A stretch of 64,000 nucleotides of DNA. Source: Alloyangia pacifica. GTDB lineage: Bacteria > Pseudomonadota > Alphaproteobacteria > Rhodobacterales > Rhodobacteraceae. This document shows positions 17,765-31,960 of this stretch, piece after piece (position 1 is the stretch's first letter; each line of letters begins with the position of its first letter). Location: assembly GCF_900116195.1 (NCBI RefSeq), contig NZ_FOZW01000013.1, forward strand, positions 163,098-227,097. The letters are read 5' to 3'. Made by a program: the position numbers and the translations under genes. Below the pieces are notes generated by a model. It was not told the DNA's origin, searched no databases, and saw only the letters and a list, made by a program, of their open reading frames with translations.

Positions 17765-18622
17765 ATGGCCATGACCCAATCCCGGGCGCGGGCGCTGCTG
17801 CTGACACCGGCAGGGCTTTGGTACGCGGCGATGCTGCTGCTGCCGCTGGCCGTCGTCCTGATCTTCTCCTTCGGCGAGCGCAGCGCCATCGGCGGCTACG
17901 CGCCCGGCTTCACCTTCGAGCAATATGCCAACCTGCCAGCGAGGTTCGCGGCCTTCCGAAACACGCTGACGCTGGCACCGGTGGGCACCCTCGCGGCGTT
18001 GCTCATCGCCTATCCGCTGGCCTACTTCCTGGCGGTGAAGGTTAGCCCGAAATGGAAGACCATGCTGCTGGTGCTGGTGATCGTGCCGTTCTGGACCTCG
18101 ATCCTCATTCGCTCCTACGCGTGGATCTTCCTGCTCGGCGGCAAGGGCATCCCGGCGCTGCTCGAGGTCATCGGTCTGGATGACGTGCGGCTGCTCAACA
18201 CGCCCTTCGCGGTGCTGGTGGGCATCGTCTACGGCTACCTGCCGCTGATGGTCTTCCCGATCTACGTGGCGCTGGAAAAGCTCGACAAGCGGCTGCTCGA
18301 AGCTGCTGCCGATCTCGGCACGCCGCCCTGGCGCGCTTTCCTGCAGATCACCCTGCCGCTGTCGATGCCCGGGGTGCTGACCGGCTCGATGCTGGTGTTC
18401 ATCCTGCTGATGGGGGAGTTCCTGATCCCCGCGATCCTTGGCGGTGGCAAGGTCTTCTTCGTCGGCAACGCGCTGGTCGACCTCTTCCTGCAGTCGCGCA
18501 ACTGGGCCTTCGGCTCGGCAGTGGCGGTGGCGCTGGTGGTGGTCATGCTGATCACCGTCGGCATCTACACCCGCCTCGTGAAGCGCTTCGGCGCCAGCCG
18601 CGACGACGTCGGCCTGATGTGA
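17765..18622 (+). CDS. potB: ABC transporter permease, PotB-like
   Basis: This 285-aa inner-membrane protein has six hydrophobic segments and the binding-protein-dependent transport (EAA) loop EAAADLGTPPWRAFLQITLP, which contacts the ATPase. It is the third gene of the operon, 22 bp after the solute-binding protein. Confidence 0.93.
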   Translation: MAMTQSRARALLLTPAGLWYAAMLLLPLAVVLIFSFGERSAIGGYAPGFTFEQYANLPARFAAFRNTLTLAPVGTLAALLIAYPLAYFLAVKVSPKWKTMLLVLVIVPFWTSILIRSYAWIFLLGGKGIPALLEVIGLDDVRLLNTPFAVLVGIVYGYLPLMVFPIYVALEKLDKRLLEAAADLGTPPWRAFLQITLPLSMPGVLTGSMLVFILLMGEFLIPAILGGGKVFFVGNALVDLFLQSRNWAFGSAVAVALVVVMLITVGIYTRLVKRFGASRDDVGLM

Positions 18623-18638
18623 GCCCCCGGAGACCCTG

Positions 18639-19445
18639 ATGAAACTCTACGCCTGGGCGGTTTACGCCTTCCTGTACCTGCCGATCGGTATCATCGCGCT
18701 GTTCTCCTTCTCGGCGGGGCGCTCGGCCTCGCAGATGCAGGGGTTCTCGCTGCAATGGTACGGCCGCGCGTTGAACAATCCCTTCGTGATGGAGGCGCTT
18801 TGGACCTCGGTGCGCGTCGCCTTCCTCTCGGCGGTGCTGGCGACGGTGGTCGGCACCATGGCGGCGCTGGCGCTGACCGGTATGCGCGGGCGCACGCGCA
18901 AGGTCTTTGACCTATTGGTGCAGATCGCCGTGATGATCCCCGGCATCGTCATCGGCATCGCGACGCTGATCGCGCTGGTCTCGGTCTTCGATCTGGTGAA
19001 CCCCTGGCTCGAAGGGCTGACCGGCTGGAAGCTGTCGCTCGGCTCCGGCTCGCTGATCGCGGCGCACGGGCTGTTCACCATGTCTCTGGTGGTATTGCTG
19101 GTGCGCGGGCGGATGGAGACGCTGGACGGGGCGCTGATCGAGGCCTCGGGCGATCTTGGCGCAACGCCCATGGGGACCTTCTGGCAGGTGACCTTCCCGC
19201 AGATCCTTCCCGCGATCCTCGCGGGCTTCCTGCTCGCCTTCACCTTCAGCTTCGACGACTTCATCATCGCCTTCTTCGTCGCGGGCGCCGAGACCACGCT
19301 GCCGATCTACGTCTTCTCATCGATCCGCCGCGGCGTCACCCCCGAGATCAACGCGATCGGCACCATGGTCATGGCCGCCTCGCTTCTCATGCTGATCGTC
19401 GCGCAACTGCTGCTGCGGCGCTCTCAGGCGCAGGCGCGCCGGTAA
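18639..19445 (+). CDS. potC: ABC transporter permease, PotC-like
   Basis: This 268-aa inner-membrane protein has about six hydrophobic segments and an EAA loop EASGDLGATPMGTFWQVTFP. It pairs with the PotB-like permease 16 bp upstream. The last segment contains FSFDDFIIAFFVAG, typical of PotC. Confidence 0.93.
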   Translation: MKLYAWAVYAFLYLPIGIIALFSFSAGRSASQMQGFSLQWYGRALNNPFVMEALWTSVRVAFLSAVLATVVGTMAALALTGMRGRTRKVFDLLVQIAVMIPGIVIGIATLIALVSVFDLVNPWLEGLTGWKLSLGSGSLIAAHGLFTMSLVVLLVRGRMETLDGALIEASGDLGATPMGTFWQVTFPQILPAILAGFLLAFTFSFDDFIIAFFVAGAETTLPIYVFSSIRRGVTPEINAIGTMVMAASLLMLIVAQLLLRRSQAQARR

Positions 19446-19467
19446 CTCAAGACTTCAGGAGAGACCC

Positions 19468-20223
19468 ATGCTGAAAGACCGTGTCGCATTGGTGACCGCC
19501 GCCGGATCCGGGATCGGCCGCGCTGGCGCCGTGGCCATGGCCCGCGAGGGCGCCTACGTGGTGGTGACGGATCTGCGTGAGGAGCTTGCCGCCGAGACGC
19601 TGGCCGAGATCGAGGCCGCCGGCGGCCGCGGCATGGCGCAGGGGCTCGACGTGCGCGACGATGCTGCGGTGGAGGGGCTGATCGACAAGGTGGCCAGGGA
19701 TCACGGCAGGCTCGACGTGCTGCACAGCCACGCCGGAATCCAGATCGAGGGCAGGGTCGAGGATGTTTCCCCGGCGCAGATGGATGCGGCCTGGGCGCTG
19801 AACGTGCGGGCGCATTTTGTCGCCTCGCGGGCGGTGATCCCGCACATGCGGGCGCAGGGCGGCGGCTCGGTGATCATCACCGCCTCGAACTCGGGCTGCC
19901 AGTACGACCGCGGCATGGTCTCATACGCCACCACCAAGCACGCTGCCGTGGCCATGGTGAAGCAGATGGCGGTGGACTACGCGCGCGAGAAGATCAGGTT
20001 CAACGCGCTCTGCCCGGGGTTTGTCGACACGCCTTTCAATCTTGGCTTCGAGAAGCAGATGGGCGGGCGCGCGGCGCTTGAGAGCTATGTCGCCGACACC
20101 ATCCCGATGGGCCGCTGGGCCAGCGTGGAGGAGATCGCCGAGGGAATCCTTTACCTCGCCTCCGACCGCTCTGCCTTCGTCACCGGGCTGGCGCTGGTGA
20201 TCGACGGGGGCGAGATCCTCTGA
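19468..20223 (+). CDS. Short-chain dehydrogenase/reductase
   Basis: This 251-aa SDR has the nucleotide-binding motif TAAGSGIGRAG near residue 10, the acidic residue TDLRE that favours NAD, catalytic Ser in ITASNSG and the Y-x-x-x-K motif YATTK. It starts 22 bp after potC and is probably co-transcribed, so it may act on the imported compound. Substrate unknown. Confidence 0.9.
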   Translation: MLKDRVALVTAAGSGIGRAGAVAMAREGAYVVVTDLREELAAETLAEIEAAGGRGMAQGLDVRDDAAVEGLIDKVARDHGRLDVLHSHAGIQIEGRVEDVSPAQMDAAWALNVRAHFVASRAVIPHMRAQGGGSVIITASNSGCQYDRGMVSYATTKHAAVAMVKQMAVDYAREKIRFNALCPGFVDTPFNLGFEKQMGGRAALESYVADTIPMGRWASVEEIAEGILYLASDRSAFVTGLALVIDGGEIL

Positions 20224-20239
20224 TCCCGCCCCGCGGCGC

Positions 20240-21751
<1,512 letters not shown>

Positions 21752-21815
21752 GGGTGTGGTCTGGCCTTTGTTTGCGTCGTTACGTGGTGCCCACGATTGG
21801 GCCGGGCGTAGGGGA

Positions 21816-21978
21816 GCCGGGCGAGCGTCTGCCCGTGGGGTGGCGCTGCAACGGTCGCGATCTGTGCTTTATCCTAGACAAATCCGGACGAGTTCCGAAC
21901 GTCGCGCGACGATGACACAGCGCCAGCCCGCCGGGACGGGCAGGCGCTTGCCCGGCGGCTTCGCCTTGATTCCGGGCG
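21816..21978 (+). repeat. 163-bp dispersed repeat, copy 1
   Basis: This copy aligns without gaps to the reverse complement of 25092-25254. Shared blocks include CCCGTGGGGTGGCGCTGCAA and GCGCCAGCCCGCCGGGACGG. It contains two dyads (around 21816-21835 and 21918-21947). It fills much of the 383-bp space between glpK and the glpV terminator; I see no gene in that space. A continuous open frame runs through both copies, but there is no sign it is translated. The family is not one I can name; it looks like a mobile or structured intergenic repeat. Confidence 0.85.
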
Positions 21979-22093
21979 AAGTTGCGTATCTCTCAAGTCT
22001 CTCGACCAAAGAGCCTCCCGACATCTCTTCCCTATTTCAATCTCTTACTTAACTCGTATCGGCGATGGCCCGACATGGCCATGGCGAAGACGA

Positions 22094-22123
22094 GAAAACG
22101 GGGGCGGGCCACAGCCCGCCCCC
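22094..22123 (-). terminator. Rho-independent terminator of the glp transport operon
   Basis: A perfect 10-bp GC stem (22100-22109 with 22114-22123, 4-nt loop) lies 12 bp beyond the glpV stop, followed on the minus strand by TTTTCTC. It separates glpV from glpK. Confidence 0.85.
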
Positions 22124-22134
22124 GCTTAGCTAGC

Positions 22135-23838
<1,704 letters not shown>

Positions 23839-23917
23839 GGTTTCCTCCCTTATTGAACCGTTTTTACTCTTGCGGTGGTCCGGGACTCCTCCATCCCGGG
23901 TGATGCCATGCCGGGTC

Positions 23918-24190
23918 TCAGACCCAGCGGAACACCGCCGCCGCGTAGATCAGGCAGACGACAAGCGCCGCCCACTGCATCTGGCCGATGAGTCCGAGCC
24001 AGGCGAGATTGATGAAGGCCGAGCCCAGCAGCGTGATGAAGAGCCGGTCGCCGCGCGTGGTTTCGATGCCGAGGACGCCGAGGCGCGGCGTCTCGGGAAA
24101 GCGGATTGCCAGCACGGTGAAGATCACCAGCAGCGCCGCGATGGTCAGAAAGAAGGCCGCCGTGGGCCAGGTCCATGCCATCCAGTCCAT
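23918..24190 (-). CDS. DUF2160 membrane protein of the glycerol ABC operon
   Basis: This 90-aa protein has two or three hydrophobic segments and corresponds to the small DUF2160 (GlpU-like) protein found between glpQ and glpV in alphaproteobacterial glycerol operons. It starts 12 bp after glpQ. Its function is not established; an accessory role in the transporter is inferred from constant linkage. Confidence 0.88.
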   Translation of the reverse strand: MDWMAWTWPTAAFFLTIAALLVIFTVLAIRFPETPRLGVLGIETTRGDRLFITLLGSAFINLAWLGLIGQMQWAALVVCLIYAAAVFRWV

Positions 24191-24202
24191 GTCGGTCTCC
24201 TC

Positions 24203-25054
<852 letters not shown>

Positions 25055-25091
25055 GACGGGCTCCCGGTCGCGATTGAGGACGGAACAGAGT

Positions 25092-25254
25092 GGCCCGGAA
25101 TCAAGCCGAAGGCGCCGGGCCAGCGCCGGCCCGTCCCGGCGGGCTGGCGCTTTGCCAGCTGTGCGCGCCGTTCAAAGGTCGTCCGGGTCTGGCTGGGATA
25201 AAGCGCGGAGTTCGGCCGTTGCAGCGCCACCCCACGGGCCAGCGCTGGCCCGGC
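25092..25254 (-). repeat. 163-bp dispersed repeat, copy 2
   Basis: This copy is the inverted counterpart of 21816-21978 and lies between glpP and glpQ, so it is part of the polycistronic transcript. One end holds a perfect 18-bp palindrome CGGGCCAGCGCTGGCCCG (25235-25252), and a second long dyad lies at about 25111-25151. Both could form strong RNA hairpins and might set the level of downstream glpQ-glpV expression (inference). The rest of the 25055-25306 gap shows nothing else. Confidence 0.87.
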
Positions 25255-25306
25255 TTGCGTTGCGCCGGTGGCAAGCTTGCCGGTGTCCCTAAGGGTCACA
25301 CCCATC

Positions 25307-26172
<866 letters not shown>

Positions 26173-26176
<4 letters not shown>

Positions 26177-26391
26177 CGCGCAGCCTCCTCATGGGGCTTC
26201 CGCACGGGGACGGCGGTGCAGGTCAACGTTTTCACATCCAGGCCGGAGCCGGCCGCTCGTGACGCGGTTACGCCCCAGAGCCCTTGCGCCTCATGCACGG
26301 CGGCGGGGTCAATGAAGGCCTTGGCGCGCGGCTGGATGGTCCGCAGACGCTGCCCAACCAGAGATTTCTGTGCGATGAAACGGATCATCAT
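26173..26391 (-). CDS. 72-aa ORF coupled between glpT and glpP
   Basis: This ORF starts in an ATGA overlap with the glpT stop and ends in an ATGA overlap with the glpP start. A strong site (GGGGGAGG) precedes its start. The product is basic at the N-terminus, has no clear membrane segment and matches no family I recognise. Overlap at both ends and a good ribosome-binding site argue that it is translated; it may code for a small protein or act mainly as a coupling cistron. It is not part of the glp gene set I know. Confidence 0.55.
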
Positions 26392-27470
26392 GCGGCCTCC
26401 CCCTCGGGCGCGACGCGCCAGTCGTCGCGGTAGACGTTGACGTGCGCCGGATCGAAGCGCACGCGGGTCATGTCCGGCCCGATGCTCTCGTCCTCGCCGG
26501 CGACGATGTTGATGTCATGACCGAAGAAGTCGGCACGGATGATCTTGTGCCGCCCGGCGTCCTCGACGCGGCGGACCTTCACCGGCAGCCCCTCGGAGGT
26601 GCTGAGCCGGGCGAACTCGGGGCGCACGCCGATCTCGACCTTGCCCTCCATCGCGCGGTAGCCGGCACCCAGATCGAAATGCGATCCGTTGATGTAGGCC
26701 CTGGTGCCATCGACCTTGGCGGGGATCACGTTCATCCCCGGCGAGCCGATGAAATAGCCGACGAAGGTATGCTCGGGCCGCTCGAACAGCTCCTCGGGCG
26801 TGCCGATCTGCACCACGCGGCCGTCGTACATCACCACCACCTTGTCGGCGAAGGTCAGCGCTTCGGTCTGGTCGTGGGTCACGTAGATCATCGTATGGCC
26901 GAAATCATGGTGCAGCTTCTTGAGCTGGGTTCGCAGCTCCCACTTCATGTGCGGGTCGATCACCGTCAGCGGCTCGTCGAAGAGCAGGGCGTTCACGTCC
27001 TTGCGCACCATGCCGCGACCGAGGCTGATCTTCTGCTTGGCGTCGGCGGTGAGCCCGCTGCACTTGCGGCGCAGCTGGTCCTCCATGCCGATCATCCGGG
27101 CGATCTCCTGCACGCGCTCGGCGACATAGGTCTCGTCGCGGCCGCGGTTGCGCAGCGGGAAGGCGAGATTGTCGCGCACGGTCATCGTGTCGTAGACGAC
27201 CGGGAACTGGAACACCTGCGCGATGTTGCGTTCGGCGGTCGGCGCGTGGGTCACGTCGTGGCCATCGAAGAGCACGCGCCCCTGCGAGGGGATCAGCAGT
27301 CCCGAGATGATGTTGAGCAGCGTGGACTTGCCGCAGCCCGAGGAACCGAGCAGCGCATAGGCGCCGCCGTCCTGCCAGTCGTGGGTCATCTGCTTGAGCG
27401 CGAAGTCTTCCTCGCCGCGCGGGTTCGGCAGGTAGGAGTGGGCGAGATTGTCGAGCGTTATCTTTGCCAT
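26388..27470 (-). CDS. glpT: Glycerol ABC transporter ATP-binding protein 2
   Basis: This 360-aa ATPase has Walker A GSSGCGKST and Walker B ALLFDEPLTVID with a C-terminal TOBE-like region. The signature segment is unusual (CSGLTADAKQKISLGRGMV), diverging from LSGGQ. That pattern of one divergent ATPase paired with GlpS is consistent with a heterodimeric ABC module. This is the ABC GlpT, not the glycerol-3-phosphate antiporter of the same name. Confidence 0.92.
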   Translation of the reverse strand: MAKITLDNLAHSYLPNPRGEEDFALKQMTHDWQDGGAYALLGSSGCGKSTLLNIISGLLIPSQGRVLFDGHDVTHAPTAERNIAQVFQFPVVYDTMTVRDNLAFPLRNRGRDETYVAERVQEIARMIGMEDQLRRKCSGLTADAKQKISLGRGMVRKDVNALLFDEPLTVIDPHMKWELRTQLKKLHHDFGHTMIYVTHDQTEALTFADKVVVMYDGRVVQIGTPEELFERPEHTFVGYFIGSPGMNVIPAKVDGTRAYINGSHFDLGAGYRAMEGKVEIGVRPEFARLSTSEGLPVKVRRVEDAGRHKIIRADFFGHDINIVAGEDESIGPDMTRVRFDPAHVNVYRDDWRVAPEGEAA

Positions 27471-27482
27471 GTCGCTATCTCC

Positions 27483-28571
27483 TCAGGCAGCCAGCGCGTA
27501 GGCAGCGGGGGCGACCAGCTCGCCGTTTTCGCCAAAGACGTAGACGTGGCGGGGCGACAACCAGACGTCGAGCGGCTCGCCGAGTGGAAGGTCATGCACG
27601 CCGCTCACCAGCCCGACCCAGCGTTCGCCATGGTGGTCGAGGTGGACGAAGGTCTCGGAACCGGTCAGCTCACTCACCTGAAGCTGGGTGCGGAAGCGCA
27701 GCGCTTCGGGTTCGTGCTGCAGGATCTCCAGGTGGTTGGGCCGGAAGCCCGCCATGCAGCGCCCGTCGGGCAGATCCTTGAGCTTGCCGGTGGCGGGCGC
27801 GCTCTGGCCCTCGCCGAACATCAGCCGATCGCCGGTCTTGGAGATCTGCAGGAAGTTCATCGGCGGGTCGCTGAACACCCGGGCCGTGGTGGCGTCAAGC
27901 GGCTGGCGGTAGACCTCGGGGGTCGGGCCGAATTGCGTCACGCGGCCCTCCCAGAGCGTCGCGGTATGACCGCCAAGCAGCAGCGCCTCCTCGGGCTCGG
28001 TGGTCGCGTAGACGAAGATCGAGCCGGAAGCCTCGAAGATCTTTGGAATTTCTACCCTCAGCTCTTCGCGCAGCTTGTAGTCGAGGTTGGCCAGCGGCTC
28101 GTCCAGAAGCACCAGACCGGCGTTCTTCACCAGCGCCCGCGCCAGCGCGCAGCGCTGCTGTTGCCCGCCTGACAGCTCCAGCGGCTTGCGTTGGAGAAAC
28201 GGCGTCAGCTTCATCAGCTCGGCGCTCTCGCGCACCCGGCGGTCGATTTCGGCACGGTCCACGCCCATCAGCTTCATCGGCGAGGCGATGTTCTGATAGA
28301 CGGTCATCGAGGGGTAGTTGATGAACTGCTGGTAAACCATGGCCACCTTGCGGTCCTGCACCCGCATGCCGGTGACGTCATTGCCTTCCCAGAAGATCTT
28401 GCCGGTGGAGGGCGCATCGAGCCCCGCCATCAGCCGCATCAGCGACGTCTTGCCCGACAGGGTCGGGCCCAGCAGCACGTTCATCGTGCCATTCGCGAGC
28501 GTCAGATCGGTCGGGGCAATATGGGTCTGCCCCTCGACGATCTTTGATACGCCCTTCAGTTCCAGCGACAT
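27483..28571 (-). CDS. glpS: Glycerol ABC transporter ATP-binding protein 1
   Basis: This 362-aa ATPase has a canonical signature LSGGQQQRCALARAL and Walker B LVLLDEPLANLD. The Walker A region reads GPTLSGKTSLMR. It lies 36 bp after glpD and 12 bp before glpT. It hydrolyses ATP for glycerol import. Confidence 0.92.
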   Translation of the reverse strand: MSLELKGVSKIVEGQTHIAPTDLTLANGTMNVLLGPTLSGKTSLMRLMAGLDAPSTGKIFWEGNDVTGMRVQDRKVAMVYQQFINYPSMTVYQNIASPMKLMGVDRAEIDRRVRESAELMKLTPFLQRKPLELSGGQQQRCALARALVKNAGLVLLDEPLANLDYKLREELRVEIPKIFEASGSIFVYATTEPEEALLLGGHTATLWEGRVTQFGPTPEVYRQPLDATTARVFSDPPMNFLQISKTGDRLMFGEGQSAPATGKLKDLPDGRCMAGFRPNHLEILQHEPEALRFRTQLQVSELTGSETFVHLDHHGERWVGLVSGVHDLPLGEPLDVWLSPRHVYVFGENGELVAPAAYALAA

Positions 28572-28607
28572 AAGGTCCTCCTCCCCGCGCCGTATGTCTC
28601 CGCCGTG

Positions 28608-30203
28608 TTATTCGGCGGCGTCGGCCCTTTCGCGGCGGGATCTCATCCAGCCGTCCAGTGCCGATATCTCCTCCGCGCTCAGGCGCAGCCCGAGCTTGGT
28701 GCGTCGCCACACCACGTCCTCGGCCGTGCGGGCAAACTCCTGCCGCATCAGCCAGATCGCCTCCGCCTCCGTGAGCGTCGCGCCGAAACCCCTCCCAAGG
28801 TCCTCCGCGCTCTTTGCCTCTCCCAGAAGCGTTTCCGCTTCGGTGCCATAGGCGCGCACGAGCCGCCGTGCCCAAACCTCTCCAAGGAAGGGATATTTGC
28901 CGCTCAGAGTCTGCACCAACACATCGAACCCATCGACTGGAAAATCGCCGCCTGGCATGGCCACGCCCGCCGTCCAGGGCCCGGACTTCAGCGCGATGTG
29001 CTCGCCGATCTTTTCAAGCGCGCTTTCCGCCAGCCGCCGGTAGGTGGTGATCTTGCCGCCGAAGACGTTGAGCACCGGGGCACCGCCCGTGGCATCCACC
29101 TTCAGCGTGTAGTCCCGCGTCGCCGCCGTGGCGCTGCTGGCACCGTCATCGTAGAGCGGGCGTACCCCTGAATAGGTCCAGACCACATCCTCCGCCGAGA
29201 TCGACTGCGCGAAATACTGGTTGGCGAAGTTGATGAGGTAGGCCTGTTCCTCGGGCGTGCAGACGGGGCGGCGATCCGGGTCGTCGTGCTCGGCGTCGGT
29301 GGTGCCGATCAGGGTGAAATCGCGCTCGTAGGGGATGGCAAAGATGATGCGCCCGTCAGTGCCCTGGAAGAAGTAGCACTTGTCGTGATCGTAGAGCTTG
29401 CGCGTGACAATATGGCTGCCACGCACCAGCCGCACGCCTTCGCGAGACGGCAGGTCGATCTTGTCGTGGATCACGTCGCCGACCCACGGTCCGCCCGCAT
29501 TGATCAGCATCTTTGCGTAATGGGTTGCTTTCGCGCCCGTCTCCGCGTCCTCGGTCGCGATGCGCCAGAGCGCGCCGTCGCGCTGCGCATGGGTGACCTT
29601 GGTGCGGGTCATGATCGTGGCGCCGCGCGCCTCGGCGTCGCGGGCATTGAGCACCACCAGCCGCGAATCCTCGACCCAGCAGTCGGAATATTCATAGGCG
29701 CGCTCGAAGCGCTCCTGCAGTGGCGCGCCCTCCGGCGTGCCCTTCAGCGAGAGCGTCGCCGTGCCCGGCAGGATCTTTCGCCCGCCCAGGTGGTCGTACA
29801 TGAACAGCCCCATGCGGATCAGCCAGGCCGGGCGGCGGCCCTTCATCCAGGGCATGGCAAGGCCGAGCATTTTGGAGATCGGCGTCTCGCTCTCGAAACG
29901 CATGTCCTTGTGGTAGGGCAACACGAAGCGCATCGGCCAGCTGATGTGCGGCATGGCGCGCAGCAGAACCTCGCGCTCGACCAGCGCCTCGTGCACCAGT
30001 CGCACCTCGAGGTACTCCAGGTACCGCAGCCCGCCGTGGAACAGCTTGGTCGAGGCCGAGGAGGTCGCCGAAGCCAGATCCCCCATCTCGGCAAGCACCA
30101 CCGAAGCGCCGCGCCCGGCCGCGTCCCGGGCGATGCCGCATCCGTTGATGCCGCCGCCGATGACGAAGAGATCTGCAGGGGTGTTCGGGGTGGTTTCGCG
30201 CAC
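28608..30203 (-). CDS. glpD: Glycerol-3-phosphate dehydrogenase, FAD-dependent
   Basis: This roughly 531-aa protein begins with an FAD-binding motif (VIGGGINGCGIARDAAGRG) and has the DAO fold and C-terminal helical domain of aerobic GlpD. It oxidises sn-glycerol 3-phosphate to dihydroxyacetone phosphate at the inner membrane and passes electrons to quinone. GTG 30203 was chosen because AAAGAGG precedes it; a TTG five codons upstream (30218) is the alternative. It is the first gene of the glp operon and divergent from glpR. Confidence 0.95.
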   Translation of the reverse strand: MRETTPNTPADLFVIGGGINGCGIARDAAGRGASVVLAEMGDLASATSSASTKLFHGGLRYLEYLEVRLVHEALVEREVLLRAMPHISWPMRFVLPYHKDMRFESETPISKMLGLAMPWMKGRRPAWLIRMGLFMYDHLGGRKILPGTATLSLKGTPEGAPLQERFERAYEYSDCWVEDSRLVVLNARDAEARGATIMTRTKVTHAQRDGALWRIATEDAETGAKATHYAKMLINAGGPWVGDVIHDKIDLPSREGVRLVRGSHIVTRKLYDHDKCYFFQGTDGRIIFAIPYERDFTLIGTTDAEHDDPDRRPVCTPEEQAYLINFANQYFAQSISAEDVVWTYSGVRPLYDDGASSATAATRDYTLKVDATGGAPVLNVFGGKITTYRRLAESALEKIGEHIALKSGPWTAGVAMPGGDFPVDGFDVLVQTLSGKYPFLGEVWARRLVRAYGTEAETLLGEAKSAEDLGRGFGATLTEAEAIWLMRQEFARTAEDVVWRRTKLGLRLSAEEISALDGWMRSRRERADAAE

Positions 30204-30260
30204 GGGGGCCTCTTTCAACTTGGGCGCAGGCTAAACCCGGACCGCGCATCCGCGCAAGGC

Positions 30261-30430
30261 TTTTGTTTTCGTTTTTTTTCGTATCGCCTGAGAATCAAGA
30301 TTTCCTCGAAAAATCCTGTGCTTCACATGTCATGCTCACCGCAGATTTCGCGTCTGCAGCATATAAACCTCTGGATCATGGGCGCGTTTGCGGGTTCCTT
30401 ACGGTCAGTGAAGACGAAAACGAAAGAAAC
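30261..30430. promoter_or_regulatory. glpD/glpR divergent control region with inverted TTTTCGTTT boxes
   Basis: GTTTTCGTTTTTTTTCGT at 30265-30282, near glpD, and GACGAAAACGAAAGAAAC at 30413-30430, just before glpR, are related motifs in opposite orientation. DeoR-family repressors commonly bind repeats of this TTTCG type, so these are candidate GlpR operators, which would give glpD control and glpR autoregulation (inference). Confidence 0.55.
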
Positions 30431-30439
30431 CGAACAGCC

Positions 30440-31207
30440 ATGTCCCAATCCCTGCGCCACCCGGAAATTCTCGAGATCGCCCGCCGCGACGGCAAGGTGA
30501 CCGTCGAGGGGCTGGCGCAGCATTTCGGCGTCACGCTGCAGACCATCCGGCGCGACCTGAGCGAATTGGCCGACGGCGGGCGGTTGGAACGGGTGCATGG
30601 CGGCGCGGTGCTGCCCTCGGGCACGATGAACATCGGCTACGAAGAACGGCGCCACCTCAACATGGAGGCCAAGACCGCCATCGCCCGCGCCTGCGCGGCA
30701 CACATCCCGCAGGGCATCTCGCTGTTTCTCAATATCGGCACCAGCACCGAGGCGGTGGCGCGCGAACTCCTGCACCACAAGGGGCTGATGGTGGTCACCA
30801 ACAACATGAACGTCGCCAATATCCTCGTCGCCAATCCCGATTGCGAGGTGCTGGTCAGCGGCGGAAGCCTGCGCCGCACCGATGGCGGGCTGATCGGCGC
30901 GCTGGCGACCGAGAGCATCCGGCAGTTCAAGTTCGACCTTGCCGTCATCGGCTGCTCGGCGCTGGATGCCGAGGGCGACATCCTCGATTTCGACCTCCAG
31001 GAGGTGGGCGTCAGCCGCGCCATCCTGCGCCAGTCGCGCCGCACCTTCCTCGTCGCCGACCACACCAAGTTCCGCCGCAGTGCCCCGGCGCGCATCGCCT
31101 CGCTGGCAGAGATCGACAAGTTTCTCACCGACCAGCCCCTGCCGGCCTCCTTGGCCGCTGCCTGCGCTGACTGGGGCTGCGAGGTGGTGGTGGCCGGTCG
31201 CCGCTGA
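30440..31207 (+). CDS. glpR: DeoR-family repressor of glycerol metabolism
   Basis: This 255-aa protein has a DeoR helix-turn-helix (about residues 6-58, VTLQTIRRDLSELADGGRLE) and the DeoRC sugar-phosphate sensor with IGTSTEAVAREL and VGVSRAIL. GlpR homologues are released from DNA by glycerol 3-phosphate. ATG 30440 gives the normal N-terminus. Divergence from glpD makes the glp operon its clear target. Confidence 0.93.
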   Translation: MSQSLRHPEILEIARRDGKVTVEGLAQHFGVTLQTIRRDLSELADGGRLERVHGGAVLPSGTMNIGYEERRHLNMEAKTAIARACAAHIPQGISLFLNIGTSTEAVARELLHHKGLMVVTNNMNVANILVANPDCEVLVSGGSLRRTDGGLIGALATESIRQFKFDLAVIGCSALDAEGDILDFDLQEVGVSRAILRQSRRTFLVADHTKFRRSAPARIASLAEIDKFLTDQPLPASLAAACADWGCEVVVAGRR

Positions 31208-31250
31208 CCCCGCGCTTGCGCGTGGTGCACCCGCCGCTATAGCTCGGACC

Positions 31251-31958
31251 ATGCGTTTCGAAACCCCGCTCATCCCCGCCCGCCTGCTGCGCCGCTACAA
31301 GCGCTTCCTCGCCGACTGCCGGCTCGAGGACGGCACAGAGATCACCGCCCATGTGGCCAACCCGGGCAGCATGCTGGGCATGGCCGAGCCGGAGAGCAAA
31401 ATCTGGCTCGAGCCGAATGACGATCCGAAGCGGAAACTGAAATACGCCTGGCGGCTGATCGAACATGAAAGCGGCGCCTTCACCGGTGTCGACACCGGCG
31501 TGCCCAACCGCGTGCTGCGCGCGGCGCTGCAGGCGGGGCAGGTGGCGGGCCTCGAGGGGTACGACACGCTGCGCCCCGAGGTGAAATACGGCGAGAAGAG
31601 CCGCATCGACTTCCTGCTTGCCGGCGACGGACGCCGCGATTGCTACGTAGAGGTGAAATCGGTGACGCTCTCGCGCCGCCCGGGCCTGGCCGAGTTCCCG
31701 GACAGCGTCACCGCGCGCGGCGCCAAGCATCTCGCGGAGCTTTCGGCAATGGTCGCGTTGGGGCATCGCGCGGTGATGCTCTATCTCGTGCAGCGGACGG
31801 ATGCGGAGGAGGTGACCCTCGCGGGGGACATCGACCCCGCCTATGCCACCGCCTTCGCGCGCGCCGTGCAAAGTGGTGTGGAGGTGATCGCCCTCGGTTG
31901 CCGGATATCGCCGGAAGAAATCACGCTCGGCGATCCTTTGCCCTTCCGGACGCCCTGA
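31251..31958 (+). CDS. sfsA: SfsA family nuclease-like protein
   Basis: This 235-aa protein matches SfsA: N-terminal OB-like part (ITAHVANPGSM) and a PD-(D/E)XK-type core with RIDFLL and CYVEVKSVTL. Named for sugar fermentation stimulation in E. coli; its biochemical role is poorly defined. Short hairpin-prone sequence follows. Confidence 0.93.
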   Translation: MRFETPLIPARLLRRYKRFLADCRLEDGTEITAHVANPGSMLGMAEPESKIWLEPNDDPKRKLKYAWRLIEHESGAFTGVDTGVPNRVLRAALQAGQVAGLEGYDTLRPEVKYGEKSRIDFLLAGDGRRDCYVEVKSVTLSRRPGLAEFPDSVTARGAKHLAELSAMVALGHRAVMLYLVQRTDAEEVTLAGDIDPAYATAFARAVQSGVEVIALGCRISPEEITLGDPLPFRTP

Positions 31959-31960
31959 CC

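Noticed and set aside
21816..21978. The repeat as a protein-coding gene
   Set aside because: Both copies have an open frame with similar products, but there is no start, ribosome-binding site or shared frame beyond the repeat; similarity is explained by DNA identity.
26442..28172. A 576-aa forward frame over glpT and glpS
   Set aside because: Antisense to two ATPase genes with intact motifs; composition is typical of a shadow frame.
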